DNA of 64,000 bases, taken from assembly GCA_963383645.1 (NCBI GenBank), contig OY726571.1:83666619-83730618 (forward strand). Direction: 5' to 3'. The position numbers and the translations under genes are program-made. The stretch comes from Muscardinus avellanarius. Its lineage: Eukaryota; Chordata; Mammalia; Rodentia; Gliridae. Positions 46,196-58,195 of the stretch are shown here, one piece after another. Below the pieces are notes generated by a model. It saw only the letters and a program-made list of their open reading frames with translations. It did not search any database and was not told where the DNA came from. Numbering within the stretch: the stretch's first letter is position 1; every line of letters starts with the position of its first letter.

Positions 46196-47464
46196 ATTGC
46201 AAATTCATATGTATAACATTGTAGTCCAGTAAACATGCTTAAAAATGAAAAATTGAAGACACACGCACATGCACATACACACACATACTCACAATAAGAG
46301 TTTCCTGCACACGTCCTTGCACCTGTTGTAGAAGGCCATAATTCTAAGCAGAAGACAAGAAAGCACATATGGGTAATATAAAACCCCAGCCTTTTTCCTA
46401 GGCAAGGCCAATGCTTACCAGATAATTATTCATTGCAAACATGTCTGTGAGCCTGTTGTAGTAGACGCTTCTATAGACTGTCTGTGTTCTAAAACCAGTC
46501 TGTCCTTCCAAAATGCAAGTGTTCCATTACTATTTTACTTTTTGCTTTGAGTCTAAAGCATTGTTCATATTTTTCAACTCTTCTGGGACTGTTGGAATTA
46601 GTTCAGGCTTTTTATTGAGGGCAAAACACGCCCAGGGAACGGGCTGGCCCTGCAGTTACCCAAGTCCTCAGCCAGGTCCTGGAAACTTGTGAGACAGGGA
46701 AACACCAGGGTTGTTTTAAAAGGTTCTCATTATTAAGAGCTTATCTCAGATCCTTCCTCTTGCCCTCCGATTTCTCCACCATGGGCTGCCTGGGGGTTTG
46801 GTTCTCCTCCACCGGGAGGAGCTGGCAAGAGTTTTGTTCCAGGATGTGAGCCTTCCAGATAAGTAGAGACATCGACTCAAAGCTCCGGGTGGAATGACCT
46901 TCCCAGAACAGGTGTGACATGTTCAGGTGATATTTCAACAATGGCAGAAAAGTGCTGTTCATCCCCTGTCTCCAGAGAAACGAATCCAAAGGCACAGCAT
47001 CTCGCTCAGACTGTTTGGCAAGTGTTTGGTCACCCTCAGAACTCTCACGACACATGTGCGTATTATGAACACCTCACCCAGGAATAAGGCTGGAGGATCA
47101 GGCCGTCCCCGGTCCACCTTGTCGCCTTTTCTCCCACTCGGATCTGTGGCTTTAACTGCAGGTGCGGGGCACGGGGCAGGAAGTGTGCCCAGCCTGCCCC
47201 AGAGGATCTTGATGCTGTTAAAGAGAAATGATCAAATCTTCTCCACATGCTTGTGTGATGGCCTGGTCTCAGGCTCAGGACGAGAGGCACTTCCTTTTCT
47301 TACAGAATTGGGGAGACCACACCATGGTCACAGAACCAGAGGGCCAGTGGTGCCCAGGTCGCACCCCACGTTCAGTGCACCTCCCAGCTTCCAAGGCAGC
47401 TCACAGAGGGAACCTTGAGTCTCACTGTTGTGGCTTCTTCAGGGATGATGGGTTTGTGCAATTT

Positions 47465-47676
47465 TTATTTTTGTACTGAAGATCAAAATCAAGGTTATTC
47501 CATCTCTGAATTATACCCCCAGCCCGTTTTTCGGTTTCTTTTTTAAATTTTGAAATGGGATCTTGCTAAGTGGTTGAGGGCCTCACTAAGTTGTTGAGGC
47601 TGGCCTGGAAGCTGTGATCCTCCTGTCTCAGCCTCCCATATTCTGGGATTATAGGCATGTGCCACTATGCTCAGCT
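47465..47676 (-). mobile_element. B1-ID composite SINE
   Basis: ttgtactgaagatcaaaatc to gtgccactatgctcagct. Confidence 0.85.
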
Positions 47677-47991
47677 GGGTTTGTGTAATTTGGACCAAAA
47701 AGATTGTCACTGGTCGCCACCCTCTTGGGCCCTGAGGCTAGGACAGCGCCACATCCCTCAATCCACCCTGTTTTGGTATATGACTGCAGGAAACGGTTCT
47801 GAACATACACAGAGAGGTGCCCTGGCTGTCTTTCTTCAGCACCCTGAAAGTAGCTTTGTCCTGGTCCACACAGCCCTGGAGCGGGGCTCTGCATCGATAG
47901 GAATCGGGAGTCAGAGAGAAACGCCCAACTTCCTTTAGAAAGAAGATTGTTTTAGTTTAAATCTGAAATATTTCTTAAAAACTGAAGTATT

Positions 47992-48170
47992 AAAGGCTGG
48001 GTCCCCACATGGTGCTATTGGGAGGTGATGGAACCTTTAAAAGGCGGGGCCTAATGGGAGACTTTTGGGTTACTAGGGGCATGACCTTAAAGAGATACCG
48101 CCCCATGCCCTTCCTCTTTTGCTTTTGTTTTTACCCAGGCCATAGTTCTTTGAATACAATGGACCTACCT
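47992..48170 (+). mobile_element. MaLR-like LTR fragment (plus)
   Basis: gctgggtccccacatggtgc, attgggaggtgatggaacct and aaggcggggcctaatgggag form the classic 5' half. It is cut short by a TTTA repeat and a SINE. Confidence 0.55.
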
Positions 48171-48208
48171 ATTTATTTATTTATTTATTTATTTGTTTGT
48201 TTGTTTAT
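48166..48208. repeat. (TTTA)n/(TTTG)n repeat
   Basis: ttta units grade into tttg units next to a minus-strand SINE. Confidence 0.85.
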
Positions 48209-48382
48209 TTTTGGTATTAAAGATTGACTCCAGTGGCATTCTACTTCTGAGCTATACCCTCAGCCCTTTTTATTTTTGAACAGGGTCTTGCTAAGTTGCT
48301 GAGGGTCTCATTAAATTACTGAGACTGGCCTCCAACCTGCAACCCTCCTGTCTCAGCCTCCCAAGTACTGGGATTACAGATC
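48205..48382 (-). mobile_element. B1-ID SINE
   Basis: tttggtattaaagattgact to caagtactgggattacag. Confidence 0.85.
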
Positions 48383-48393
48383 CAGTTTTGTGC

Positions 48394-48433
<40 letters not shown>
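48394..48433. repeat. (TTTA)n repeat
   Basis: ttta units at the A-tail side of the following minus-strand SINE. Confidence 0.85.
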
Positions 48434-48434
<1 letters not shown>

Positions 48435-48640
48435 TTTGTGGTGCTGGGGATTGAACCCAGGGGCATTCTACCTCCAAGCTACATCCCCCAGCCCAATTTT
48501 CTATTCTTTATTTTGAAACAAGGTCTCACTAAGTTGCAGAGGGCCTCATTAAATAGCTGAGGCTGGCTGCAAAACTGGATCCTCCTGTCTCAGCCTCCCA
48601 AGTCCTGGGGTTACAAGTGTGCACCACCACGCCCAGCTTT
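48430..48640 (-). mobile_element. B1-ID composite SINE
   Basis: gtggtgctggggattgaacc to gcaccaccacgcccagct. Confidence 0.9.
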
Positions 48641-49025
48641 GTATTTATTTTTAACGCAGTGGGAAGATAGTGCTACCTTCCATGAGTTGTCCCCATGGCA
48701 CGTGTCCCCCAGTGGACTTGAGGCCTTTTCTAAGAATCGCTCTTAACTCAGTGTGTGTGCCTCCTACTCAGTGCCCAGTGCCTTTCCCTGCCAGACTCCA
48801 GGTCACTACAGTTAGTGGCCAGGGCTCCTGCGAACACACAGGGTGTCTAAGAACTTCTCAACCACCAGCCTCTGTCCTCTATCTCTGTCCCGAAGCGTGA
48901 CTTCACTGCTGCAGTTGGTTGGGTCTTCTGCAGGACGCAGAGCCTCTCCGTGCTGTCGCTGCTCTGGCCAGTGAAGACACCAGTCACTTTCTCAGAAAGC
49001 ACAGGGTCGCTGAGGCCACACCAAG

Positions 49026-49261
49026 ATTGAAGGAAAATCAGATTGGTACAAATACTTTGGGAAACCATATGGAGGTATGTTAAGTGTGCTTACCTGTGAC
49101 TCAACGTTCCACATCTAGGTAATTTTTCCAGGATAAATGAACCACATGTCTACCCGAAGACTCAAATGCCACCTTTATAGCCTCATGCTTCAGAAAAGCA
49201 AGCACTAGAAACAACTCAACTGTCCATTAGCCGCTAAAAGAATAAACAAATTTGGAGATGC
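49026..49261. repeat. Inverted repeat, left arm (236 bp)
   Basis: Its reverse complement matches 50230-50465 with no indels and 5 mismatches over 236 positions by hand alignment. It contains L1-type sequence in the orientation opposite to the surrounding old L1. Confidence 0.95.
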
Positions 49262-49544
49262 GAGAGCCCAAGTGGGTGACACTGGCCAGGAGCGCTTGAG
49301 AATCCACAAAGGCTGCCCGCCCCAGAGAGAAGGCCACAGTGCTGCTATTAAATGGATACTGCATGGGGGAGAAACGACTTCTTTTGTTCTAGCTTTATTG
49401 AAGCATTATTCCATGTAATAAAGTCTAGACATTTAAAGTGTGCACAGCGTACACTTAACACACACCCTCGTGTGTATTGTGATGAGTATAGAACATTTTA
49501 TACAATAACTGGTACAATTATATATAAAATGGCCCCTTGAAGAG

Positions 49545-49875
49545 CTCATAAATTGGTGCTTGGAGTTGATAAAATTGAGTCTTGAGGTTTGTAATCCCAG
49601 CAGTGGATAAATCTGGATTTATCAGGATGGTGGCTGGAGGGGGTGGATCCCAGGGAGTGCAGCCTTTGAGATTCTACATGGCTCCCCTTCCCCATTCTCG
49701 CTTATTGCTCTCAGCCGCCATGATGTGAAGAGCTCTGCCCATGAGCTCTCCCTCTCTTCACCTTCTGCCGCCATGCCCTGAGATCTCCGGTCTCCAGCCT
49801 CACATGGACTGAACCTGAAACAGTAAGAAAATAAATCCTTTTTCCTCCACATTAGTGGTCAGTCTTTTTTATTAC
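49545..49875 (+). mobile_element. MaLR-like LTR (plus) inserted in old L1
   Basis: Ends cctcacatggactgaacctg, aaaataaatcctttttcctc and attacagtcgcaagaatgct. It lies in the spacer of the inverted repeat. Confidence 0.5.
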
Positions 49876-50229
49876 AGTCGCAAGAATGCTGTCTGGAATA
49901 GCTGCCATCAGCACAATCAAGATATGGAACATTTCTAACCCCTCTCCATCAATTTCTTGAGTCCCTTCACAGTTGGTTCTCTTTACTGATCTTCAGCCCC
50001 TGACAACTCCTGATGACCATTATGCCCTTGCACTTTTGCCTTTTCTAGACTTTCACATAAACAAAATCAAGCTCTCTCTTTTTTTTTTTTTTGCATTTGA
50101 CCTCCACTTAGAAAAATGTGTTTGAGCTTCATCCCTGTTCTTGCTTGGGGTATTTTGTTCCCTTTCTATTGCTCAATAGTTTTTGTTGTATGGACATCTC
50201 TTGTTTAGTCTGTAATTTTCATTGTATAG

Positions 50230-50465
50230 GCATCTCCAACTTTGTTTATTCTTTTAGCGGCTAATGGACAGTTGAGTTGTTTCTAGTGCTTGCTTTTCTG
50301 AAGCATGAGTCTATAAAGGTGGCATTTGAGTCTTCGGGTAGACATGTGGTTCATTTATCCTGGAAAAATCACCTAGATGTGGAACGTTGAGTCACAGGTA
50401 AGCACACTTAACATACCTCCATGTGGTTTCCCAAAGTATTTGTACCTATCTGATTTTCCTTCAAT
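50230..50465. repeat. Inverted repeat, right arm (236 bp)
   Basis: Reverse complement of 49026-49261. It is continuous with the old minus-strand L1 on both sides, so it is probably the source copy and the left arm the derived one. Confidence 0.95.
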
Positions 50466-50650
50466 TGTCTGTAAGAGTCCCCATTCCTCTCCACCCTCGT
50501 CAACATGTGCAATGATGTCAATTCAGTCGTAACCTTAGCCATTCTAGCAAGAGTGCAGGCCATCTCTCCATGTGGTTTAAATTTGTATTTCTAATGAACA
50601 ATAAGTTGAGTACCTTTTCATGTGCTTATTGCATATCTAAACTTGGTGCT

Positions 50651-51689
50651 AGGCAGTACCCTAAAATATTTTAAGGGATGCACCAACCCTTAAATTGAAA
50701 TAAAGATCTACAGCCTTTGTGGACAGATGAACGATCTACATGTTTCTGGTACAACTGGGGCTGAAGCGTCCTACAAGCAGCGTATTTGCCAGTGGGCAAA
50801 TGCACCATGTTCTCAATTTCTTGGAATAATGGTTCTTAAAGGGCCTTGCAGATAGACATAATTAACAATCTTGCATGAGAACAGACAGGTGGTACATCTT
50901 GACATTAATATTTTATCATAATCTGACGCTAATGGCCAATGATTTGACATCGCCACGTGTTTTATTCTTTGAAGCTGTTGGGCCTCTAAGTGTTTCTGCC
51001 AAACTTAAAAAATGGCACTGTGGGAGGCTTAGTTAGGACGTGCTGACAGCTACTTTGCTGCGAAGCATTCTCCTCCACCAATGTGGTCCATTTGGGGTTT
51101 GTAGGAAGGAAGTCTCCCACTAATCCTCCTTGTCCTGGAGTCCTGTGGAAAAGACCCCATACCACTCCACTCTCCCTCTTCTGTTCATTGATGTCCCCAA
51201 TGCTTTTTTCCCTGTGGGGAGTTGGTCTTTTCATTAAAGGCTTAGAGCCCTCAGGGAGTAAAGGCCCAACACCCATCTCTGCAAGCAGAGATCCAAAGGG
51301 GACCTTTGTAGAGCCTGCAGGACATCAGGCAGGGTGTTGGGAGACAGGGAGCGAGGTAAAGTGTGAGTTTAACCTGAATTCAAGTTAAAAGTCTGAAGCT
51401 TTCTGGACTAGGGCTTCCTGGACCAGTTGCTGGGGAGCTCAGATAAGAGCCAGAAGGGAAAAGTGCCCAGTCCCCGAGAAAAGGCGACCAGGGCTGTTGG
51501 CCCCAAGGTGAGGGAATGTTCTCTCTCTCACTTATCTGTTATCACACACTTGTCATTTTTGTGACCTTGTCTCATTCCATGTCTTTTCTAAAAGAAATAC
51601 TCCGAAGTAAAAAAGACTTGTAGACGTATCTTATTTTCAGAAGTGTAGGAGAGGGGCCTTGGGAAATGGCTCACCTCAGGAAAAGAGCT
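50651..51689. other. Intergenic, unique, no feature recognised
   Basis: No repeat family or gene is recognised in this kilobase. Confidence 0.4.
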
Positions 51690-51795
51690 TTTTAAAGTGC
51701 TAATTGGGTGATGTGTGCATGTATGTCTCCACCATCTTTTATCCCATTAAGATGTATGATACAATGCACCAATAAAAAATAAAAAATAAAATGCA
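51690..51795 (+). mobile_element. Short L1-like 3' tail (plus)
   Basis: gctaattgggtgatgtgtgc is followed by atacaatgcaccaataaaaa and an A-rich end. It resembles the tail of the composite element at 44840-44935. Confidence 0.6.
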
Positions 51796-51879
51796 CAAAG
51801 ACACCCAACCTTCTAGAACTCTAAGGAAGATGGAGAGTCATACAAAGGTGGTGGCCATAGGGAGCGGATGTGACTCTGG

Positions 51880-53265
51880 CTGTGTGCACATGCACGTGTG
51901 TGCCCCTGTGTATATCTTGGGCATGTGTGTGTGTGCGTGTGTGAGCACATGTGTGACGCCCACGCCTGCATGGGGTATGCTGGCATTCTGATGCATTGTG
52001 TTGTATGTGTGTTATGTACATGTGTGCACAGTGGTGCATCTACACCCATGTGTGTGCTATGCGTTCATATATGTGATGTGTGCACCCATGTGTGTGTGGG
52101 GTGTGTAAGTGGTTGAATGACATGTTTGTGATCTGTGGGGGCCACATGTAAATGAACGATGTGGTATGTGTGCGAGTGTTGTGTGTGGTATGTATGAGTG
52201 ACACACACATGAGATTGTAAGTAGTGTGGTGGTGTGTGTATATATGTGTGTGATGTAGGAATGGTGCATGAAGCACAGTGAATGTGTGAGTACTGTGTGT
52301 GGTGTGTGTAAAATGTGGATGGTGTGTTAGCAGCATGTAAGGTGTATATAATACATGTATTTGCGCCTGTGACACATGAATGATATTTATGTGTGTGGTG
52401 TGTATATGTGTGCATGTATGTGTTTATGTGAGTTACAAGTGGCATTTGGGTGTGACGTATGTGTGTGAGCGATTCTGTTATGTGTGTGTGTGCAATGCAT
52501 GTGGTGTATCATGATGTATGCTGTGTGTGAGGTGTGTGCCTGTGATGTGTACATGTGTGTACAGGTGTGGGGTGTATGTTCAGGTATGGGATGTGAGGTG
52601 TGCATGCATGTGGTTGTGTACAGGTGTGGTGTGTTCATGTGTGTGGTGTGTGTTCAGGTGTGGGGTGTGTTTGTGTGTGGTGTGTGTTCAGGTACAGAGT
52701 GTGATGTGTACATATGTGTGGTTGTGTACAGGTGTGGGGTGTGCTCTGTGTGTGCGGTGTGTACAGGTATGGGGTGTGATATGTGCATGTGTGTGGTGTG
52801 TGTATAGGTGTGGGGCATGCATTGTATTTGTGTGTGTGGTGTGTACAGGGATAGGGTGTGATGTACGTGTGTGCATGTGTGTGGCGTGTGTACAGGTGTG
52901 GGGTATGCTGTGTATTTTTGTGTGTGGTGTGTACAGGTATGGGGTGTGATATGTGTGTGTGTGCATCTGTGTGGGGTGTGTGGTATGTGATGTGTGTGTG
53001 TGTGCATGTGTGTGGTGTGTGTACAGGTGTGGGGTATGCAGTGTATTTGTGTGTGTGGTGTGTACAGGTATGGGGTGTGATATGTGTGTGTACAGATATG
53101 GGGTATGCAGTGTATTTGTGTATGTGGTGTGTACAGGTATGGGGTGTGATGTGTGTGTGCATGTGTGTGGTGTGTGTACAGGTGTGGGGCATGCTGTGTG
53201 TTTGTGTGTGTGGTGTGTACAGGTACGGGGTGTGATGTGCGTGTGTGCATTGTGTGGGGTGTCGT
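51880..53265 (+). repeat. TG-rich minisatellite, about 85-bp unit in its right half
   Basis: Dense TG/TATG sequence. From about 52750 the block gtacaggtatggggtgtga recurs at about 52761, 52843, 52931, 53062, 53131 and 53217 (spacing 69-131, mostly 82-88). The left half is less regular. Confidence 0.85.
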
Positions 53266-53589
53266 GGGGAGGAGGGGTCACTGGGATCACAGCAGAGGCG
53301 TCCCTTTGCCTCTCCCGGGTCCTCCGCTCTGGCTGAGTTGTCTGGATTCGTGTTCCACGTGCAGAATTTGATGTGGACGGGGACAGTCCCAGGGCTCTGC
53401 GTCCTGGGAGCTGCGGACGCCGGGCGGGGCGACGCACCTGCTCCTCTCGCCTTGGCCATCACATCTGTGCTGACATGCTTTGTGCCTTGCTTAGCGGTAG
53501 AGCTGCCCATGAAGTCGTGGCCTCTCAGAGACCCACTGCTCACCATGCGGAGCCCATCCATCCACCTACATCTCCTTCCAAATGCCTGT
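53266..53589. other. GC-rich unique segment after the TG minisatellite
   Basis: CpG-containing sequence (for example gctgcggacgccgggcgggg). Too short for a convincing CpG island; no gene seen. Confidence 0.35.
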
Positions 53590-53757
53590 TGATGCCACAA
53601 ATGATCAGGGTTTGGGGCGATGGACTTGCTAAGGGCCCTGATTCGACCATTACAGATTGGACACAGGTATCAAAATACCACACAGCACCCCATACATATG
53701 TGCAATTGTGTTTCTATTTAAAAGTAATGAAAATAATAAATAAAAAATAAAATGTCT
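53590..53757 (+). mobile_element. Old L1 3' terminus (plus)
   Basis: Matches the common old L1 3' terminus (gattcgaccattacagattg, atcaaaataccacacagcac, cccatacatatgtgcaattg), then an A-rich tail. Confidence 0.7.
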
Positions 53758-53944
53758 AGTTAGTTTCATTCGCCATCCACTTGATCAAATTAGCCCTGGA
53801 GAGCTGTGTGCCATCTGCTCACAATGTGGCCGTCCCTGCAGAGTAAGGCCAGAGAAAGGGCTGGGGAACAGAAACAAACACCCCCCGCAGTTCAGGTCCC
53901 ATCAGCATGGGGTTCAGCCTGCGCTGAACTTAAAAATCAGCCCA

Positions 53945-54165
53945 GGTGCCCGGCGTGGTGGCACATGCCTGTAATCCCAGTCCTTGGGAGGCTAAGACAG
54001 GAGGATCACAGGTTGGAGAACAGTCTCAGCAGCTTAGTGAGACTGTTGGCAACTTAGGAGGACCCTGTTTCATTGTAAAAAGAGAAAAAAAGGCTGGAGA
54101 TAGAGCTTGGAGGTAAAATGCTCCTGGGTTCATTCCCTGGTACCAAAGATCAATGAAACAAAACA
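53945..54165 (+). mobile_element. B1-ID composite SINE
   Basis: tgcccggcgtggtggcacat to gggttcattccctggtacc. Confidence 0.9.
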
Positions 54166-55424
54166 AAAAAAAAAAAAAACAGGAAAAGATAAAAGAAATT
54201 CTGACACATGCTGCCTGGGTGATTTTCACATGTAGCCATGGCTGAGGACCACTTGTTAGGAGTAGGAGGAGGAAGGAAGGGGACAGAAGACAAGACACAG
54301 GTTCTTAGATTCTGGGGAAATGCTAACATTGATGAGAAAGATGGCGATGTGGATGTCTAGTAAGTACTCCTGATCAGTCTGTTTCTCGGGAATTTGGAAC
54401 GCTCCACTGTTCCTAGGAGGACAATTCCCATAATCTTGGGATCCTTGATCTTCCAGCCTTTGAAATGGGCACACACCTGTGCTGATATTTGCAACTATTT
54501 GGAAGAGCGAGGAGTAAACGGTAGACTTTTCAGGAGGAAACTGAAAGTTAAGATGAATAAATAATGGGACAAGGAAAAGAAGCAACTCCTTTTGCCTTGT
54601 TCTAAATAAAGCAGATGAATTAAGCGTTCATGGGAAAGTGCGCCTGTCTTCTGACCACAGCAATGGTCTGGGGTTTTCATTCTCTGCTACCTACAATAAA
54701 AGTATTTTGAGTGCAAACAAAATTCCGGTGATAAAAATGACCATTTGAGTCATTCCGTGGGGCTACAGACGCTAACTCGCACACATGGTGCCTGAGCTAG
54801 ACCGATATTGGGCTAGAAAGAAGCTATCTTTAGATGATTTCTCATCCCTCCTCATTCCCAGACCTGGTCAGGGCTACGGCGGCTTCCCACTTGGTCATTT
54901 CTGTCTATCAGGGTCTTGTTCCCTGCTAAGCCAGGGTCTGTCCCTTTTCCCAAGGTCTGAGGAAACCACTATGTGGTTGTACATTGGTGTAGAACCCCGC
55001 CCACCCAATCGGGGCGGCCACCAGACCCGGGGCAGTGCTGAACCGCAATGACTGGCTGGTGACTTTCCAGCATCAGGGCTGTGTGGTCCGTCTGACTGCT
55101 GCTGGTCCTCTGGATGCCACCCAGGCACTGGGTCACAAGGGCTCTGAGGTTCCCCGAAGTCTGAGTGTCTTCCCTCTACCAACCCCTAACCTACTTTTAG
55201 GTGGTGGGGGACTGGGGAGGTGGCGGGTGGGGATGGAGGAGGAGAGAGAGGAATGCAGGCTCTCCGTGGAGGCTGGGCCCCATCATGAGCTCCTATTGAG
55301 TAAATCGTGACTAAATACACCCGCTATGTTAATTTCATTTCTGAGACGCCGCAAAGAGAGGTCATCTTTCTGTAAAGGTCCAAGGCAAAGCGTCTTTGTC
55401 ACAAGAATCGAAAGAAGACAGTTC
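54166..55424. other. Intergenic unique sequence
   Basis: No repeat or gene recognised. Short open frames only. Confidence 0.4.
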
Positions 55425-55497
55425 CATTGACTTAAACCCGTTGGGATGGCTACTATCAAGAAACGAAAATACACAAAAACAAGTAAAGAAAAAAAAC

Positions 55498-55602
55498 CCA
55501 GCCAGATGTGGTGGCACATGCCTGTAATCCGAGTTTGAGCCTCAGCAATTTCGGGAGGCTCTCAGCAACTTAGTGATGACCTTGTTTCAAAATAAGAAAT
55601 AA
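55498..55602 (+). mobile_element. SINE lacking the ID half
   Basis: cagccagatgtggtggcaca to gaccttgtttcaaaataag; internally deleted. Confidence 0.8.
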
Positions 55603-55835
55603 AAGCCGAGCGTCGTAGTAGTGGCGCAGGCTTGTAATCCCAGCATTTGGGAAGCTAAGACAGGAGGATCTGGGTTCAAAGATAGCTTCAGCTACTTAGT
55701 GAAGCCCTCTGCAACTCAGTAAGACTCTGTTTCAAAAGTAAAGAATTAAAACTAGGGCTGGGGGGTGTAGCTCAGAGGTAAAATTCTCTGGGGCTCAACC
55801 TTCAGTACCAACAAACAAACAAACAGACAAACACC
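55603..55835 (+). mobile_element. B1-ID composite SINE
   Basis: agccgagcgtcgtagtagtg to gctcaaccttcagtacc, with a (caaa)n tail. Confidence 0.88.
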
Positions 55836-56427
55836 CACCCAGAAAGTAACAAGTGTGGGCAAAATGGGGAGTAGAGTGGGTGTAATTGCTACAGAAAATC
55901 ACATGGTAATTCCCTTAAAAAAATGAAACCATATGATCCAGCAATCCCACTTTTGGGTATAGACCCAGAAGAATAGAAGGCAGCGTTTTGGACAGATATG
56001 CATACAGCCATGTTTGTAGAAGTGTCATTCACCATAGCCAAAAGGGGGAAGCAACCCCGGTGTCTACCAACAGGTGAATGTACACACAGAACATGGTCTG
56101 TCCAGCACGGAATATTACTCAGCCTGAGAAGGGAAGAGTTGCAGTCGGAGGACATTCTGCTAAGTTAGATACGCCAGTCATGAGGGACAAAGATGGTGAT
56201 TCCACTTAGGTGTAGGGACCAAGGCTGGTCAGCTTCAGAGAGACAGAAAGGAGAGGGTGGCCGCCAGGAGCTGGAGGAGGGAAATGGGGAGTTAATGTTT
56301 AGTGAGAGAAGAGTTTCCATGTGGGACGATAAAACCAGTTCTGAAAGGGGGTGATGGAGGTGCTTACACAGCATCACGAATGGACTTACTACCACTGGAC
56401 TGTGCAATTAAAAATGGCTTAAGATAG

Positions 56428-56623
56428 CCAGGCGCGGTGGCGTACGCTTGTAATCCCCGCGCTTGGGAGGCGGAGACAGGAGGATCGCGCAGGTTCGAAG
56501 CCAGCTGCGTGTGCTGGCTTAGGAGACCCTGTTTCCAAGTAAAAATATGAAAATAGGTCTGGGAGTGTAGCCCGGAGGTAGAAGGGCTTCAAGGAACCCC
56601 AGTACCACCACAAAAAAAAAAAA
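56428..56623 (+). mobile_element. Young composite SINE with target duplication
   Basis: ccaggcgcggtggcgtacgc to gaaccccagtaccacc; flanked by ggcttaagatag on both sides. Confidence 0.95.
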
Positions 56624-56636
56624 GGCTTAAGATAGC

Positions 56637-56805
56637 GAGGTGTGATGGTGTGTGCCTGTAATTCCAGTACCTGGGAGGCTAAAACCGGCCGACTGCAAGT
56701 TCGAGATCAGCCTCAGCCACTTTAGCGAGACCCTGTTTCAAAAGAAAATATAAAATAGGGCTGGGAGTGTAGCTATGAAGTAGAATGCGTCTGGGTTCGA
56801 GCTCC

Positions 56806-56855
<50 letters not shown>
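56637..56855 (+). mobile_element. B1-ID composite SINE with an AC tail
   Basis: gaggtgtgatggtgtgtgcc to ggttcgagctccagtac, continuing into an AC run. Confidence 0.9.
56809..56854. repeat. (AC)n at a SINE 3' end
   Basis: AC run starting directly at ccagtacacac of the preceding SINE. Confidence 0.95.
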
Positions 56856-56856
<1 letters not shown>

Positions 56857-57105
56857 GCTAACAGGAACAATTTGATGTTAGGTATATTTTACCACAATTA
56901 AAAAAACAAAAAGAAAGGGGTTTTTAACATCACAAAGGACAGGCTACCAAGGTGAGAGGAAGGTCTCCTGCCTCTCCAGCTCAGCCCTCCTTAGGGTCCA
57001 CAGCAGAAGAGGTGTGGGGTGGGCCTTTTCACTTATGGTTTGTTGGGCTTTCTCTTTTCTGACTTGTGCCATTTACAAGTTATTTAGAAAACACTCCTTG
57101 TCAAG

Positions 57106-57283
57106 CCAGGCTTGGTGGCGCACACTTGTAATCCCCGCGCTTGGGAGGCAGAGACAAGAGGATTACGCAGGTTCGAAGCCAGCCACGCGCTGGTTTAAGA
57201 GACCCTGTTTAAAAAAAAAAAAAGTATAAAATAGGTCGGGGAGTGTAGCCCAAAGGTAGAATGGTTTCCAGGAACCCCGGTAC

Positions 57284-57290
<7 letters not shown>
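57106..57290 (+). mobile_element. Young composite SINE with a GA tail
   Basis: ccaggcttggtggcgcacac to ggaaccccggtaccacc, then a GA run. Confidence 0.93.

Positions 57291-57331
<41 letters not shown>
57288..57331. repeat. (GA)n at a SINE 3' end
   Basis: GA run of about 44 bases right after cggtaccacc of a young SINE, in place of the usual A tail. Confidence 0.95.
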
Positions 57332-57333
<2 letters not shown>

Positions 57334-57996
57334 AAACATTCCTTGTCTTCAGTCTGATACTTGAATTCATCAGGAAAATTATACTCCACAAAATAAAATG
57401 GACAACAAAACCACATGCATGCTTCCATGAAGTTTGTATGCGTTTATCTTGGGGGTAGATGTGATCTATGGTGTTGGGAGCACTTTGGACGTTGAGGTAA
57501 CACGTCTAAATCCACAAGGATATTTTACTACCGTGCAGAAGGGAGCTTTCAGAAAGCCATTCCCTTGAAATAATCTCAAAGGGCTTTATAACTATCCATC
57601 TTAGTCATACTTCCCGTATGAAAGTGTGGTACCGTGGGAAATAATAGAATTCCTGCAGTTTATGAAGACACAGAAGGAGAGTTGACTCTTGAAAATTCAA
57701 CTGCTGCTGGGAGTGGAAAACGTCAAAAGGAATATGCCACTACAGCCTACGGTCCTCCACCTCAGTGTTCAAGTACGCGAGAACCTTTTCCTCAGCCTAG
57801 ACTGGAGGTATTTATGAGTCACTGAAACTTTATTGGCATTCCCTAAGAAAGACAGACTTCATCACACTGGGGTCACATGTCTCCCTCCCAATGGCTGCCC
57901 TCACTGGGTTTGAAGATGAACACCAAACCCAGGTTTTCTGGCTCATGTAGAAGCTAGATTCTATGAAGTACACAGTTTAAATAATTAAGCTTAAAA
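57332..57996. other. Intergenic unique sequence
   Basis: A 63-codon hydrophilic open frame at 57634-57825 has no splice or homology support. Confidence 0.35.
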
Positions 57997-58195
57997 TAGC
58001 TGGGCGCGGTAGCGCACGCTTGTAATCCCCACACTTGGGAGGCGGAGACAGGAGGATCGCGCAGGTTCAAAGCCAGCCGTGTTGGCTTAAGAGACCCTGT
58101 TTCCAAATAAAAAAGTATAAAAATAGGTCTGGTAGTGTAGCCTGGAGGTAGAAGGGTTTTCAGGAACCCCAGTACCACCAAAAAAAAAAAAAATC
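57997..58195 (+). mobile_element. Young composite SINE
   Basis: agctgggcgcggtagcgcac to gaaccccagtaccacc, then an A tail. Confidence 0.93.

Larger units (their letters stand above)
46196..49025. other. Intergenic, unique sequence with SINEs and an LTR piece
   Basis: 46196-47460 is unique. Open frames at 46741-47418 run on both strands and have no other support. SINEs and an LTR fragment fill 47465-48640. 48660-49025 is unique. Confidence 0.5.
49360..50650 (-). mobile_element. Old L1M-type 3' region (minus), split by an LTR
   Basis: Starts with the typical reversed 3' end (tctagctttattgaag), resumes after an LTR with cacaatcaagatatggaaca, runs through gagcttcatccctgttcttg, and ends with tgaacaataagttgagtacc and tttcatgtgcttattgc. 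Its 50230-50465 part is one arm of the inverted repeat. Confidence 0.7.
55425..56915 (+). mobile_element. Old L1M-type 3' region (plus) interrupted by SINEs
   Basis: Forward L1 3' text: ttgggatggctactatcaag, atatgatccagcaatcccac, gaatattactcagcctgaga, ending ggtatattttaccacaatta and an A-run. Four SINEs split it. One of them (56428-56620) is flanked by duplicated ggcttaagatag. Confidence 0.8.

Noticed and set aside
52635..53600. 321-codon minus-strand open frame, His/Thr/Pro rich
   Set aside because: It lies almost wholly in the TG minisatellite. Open frames occur there in several frames at once, as expected of a repeat without stop codons.
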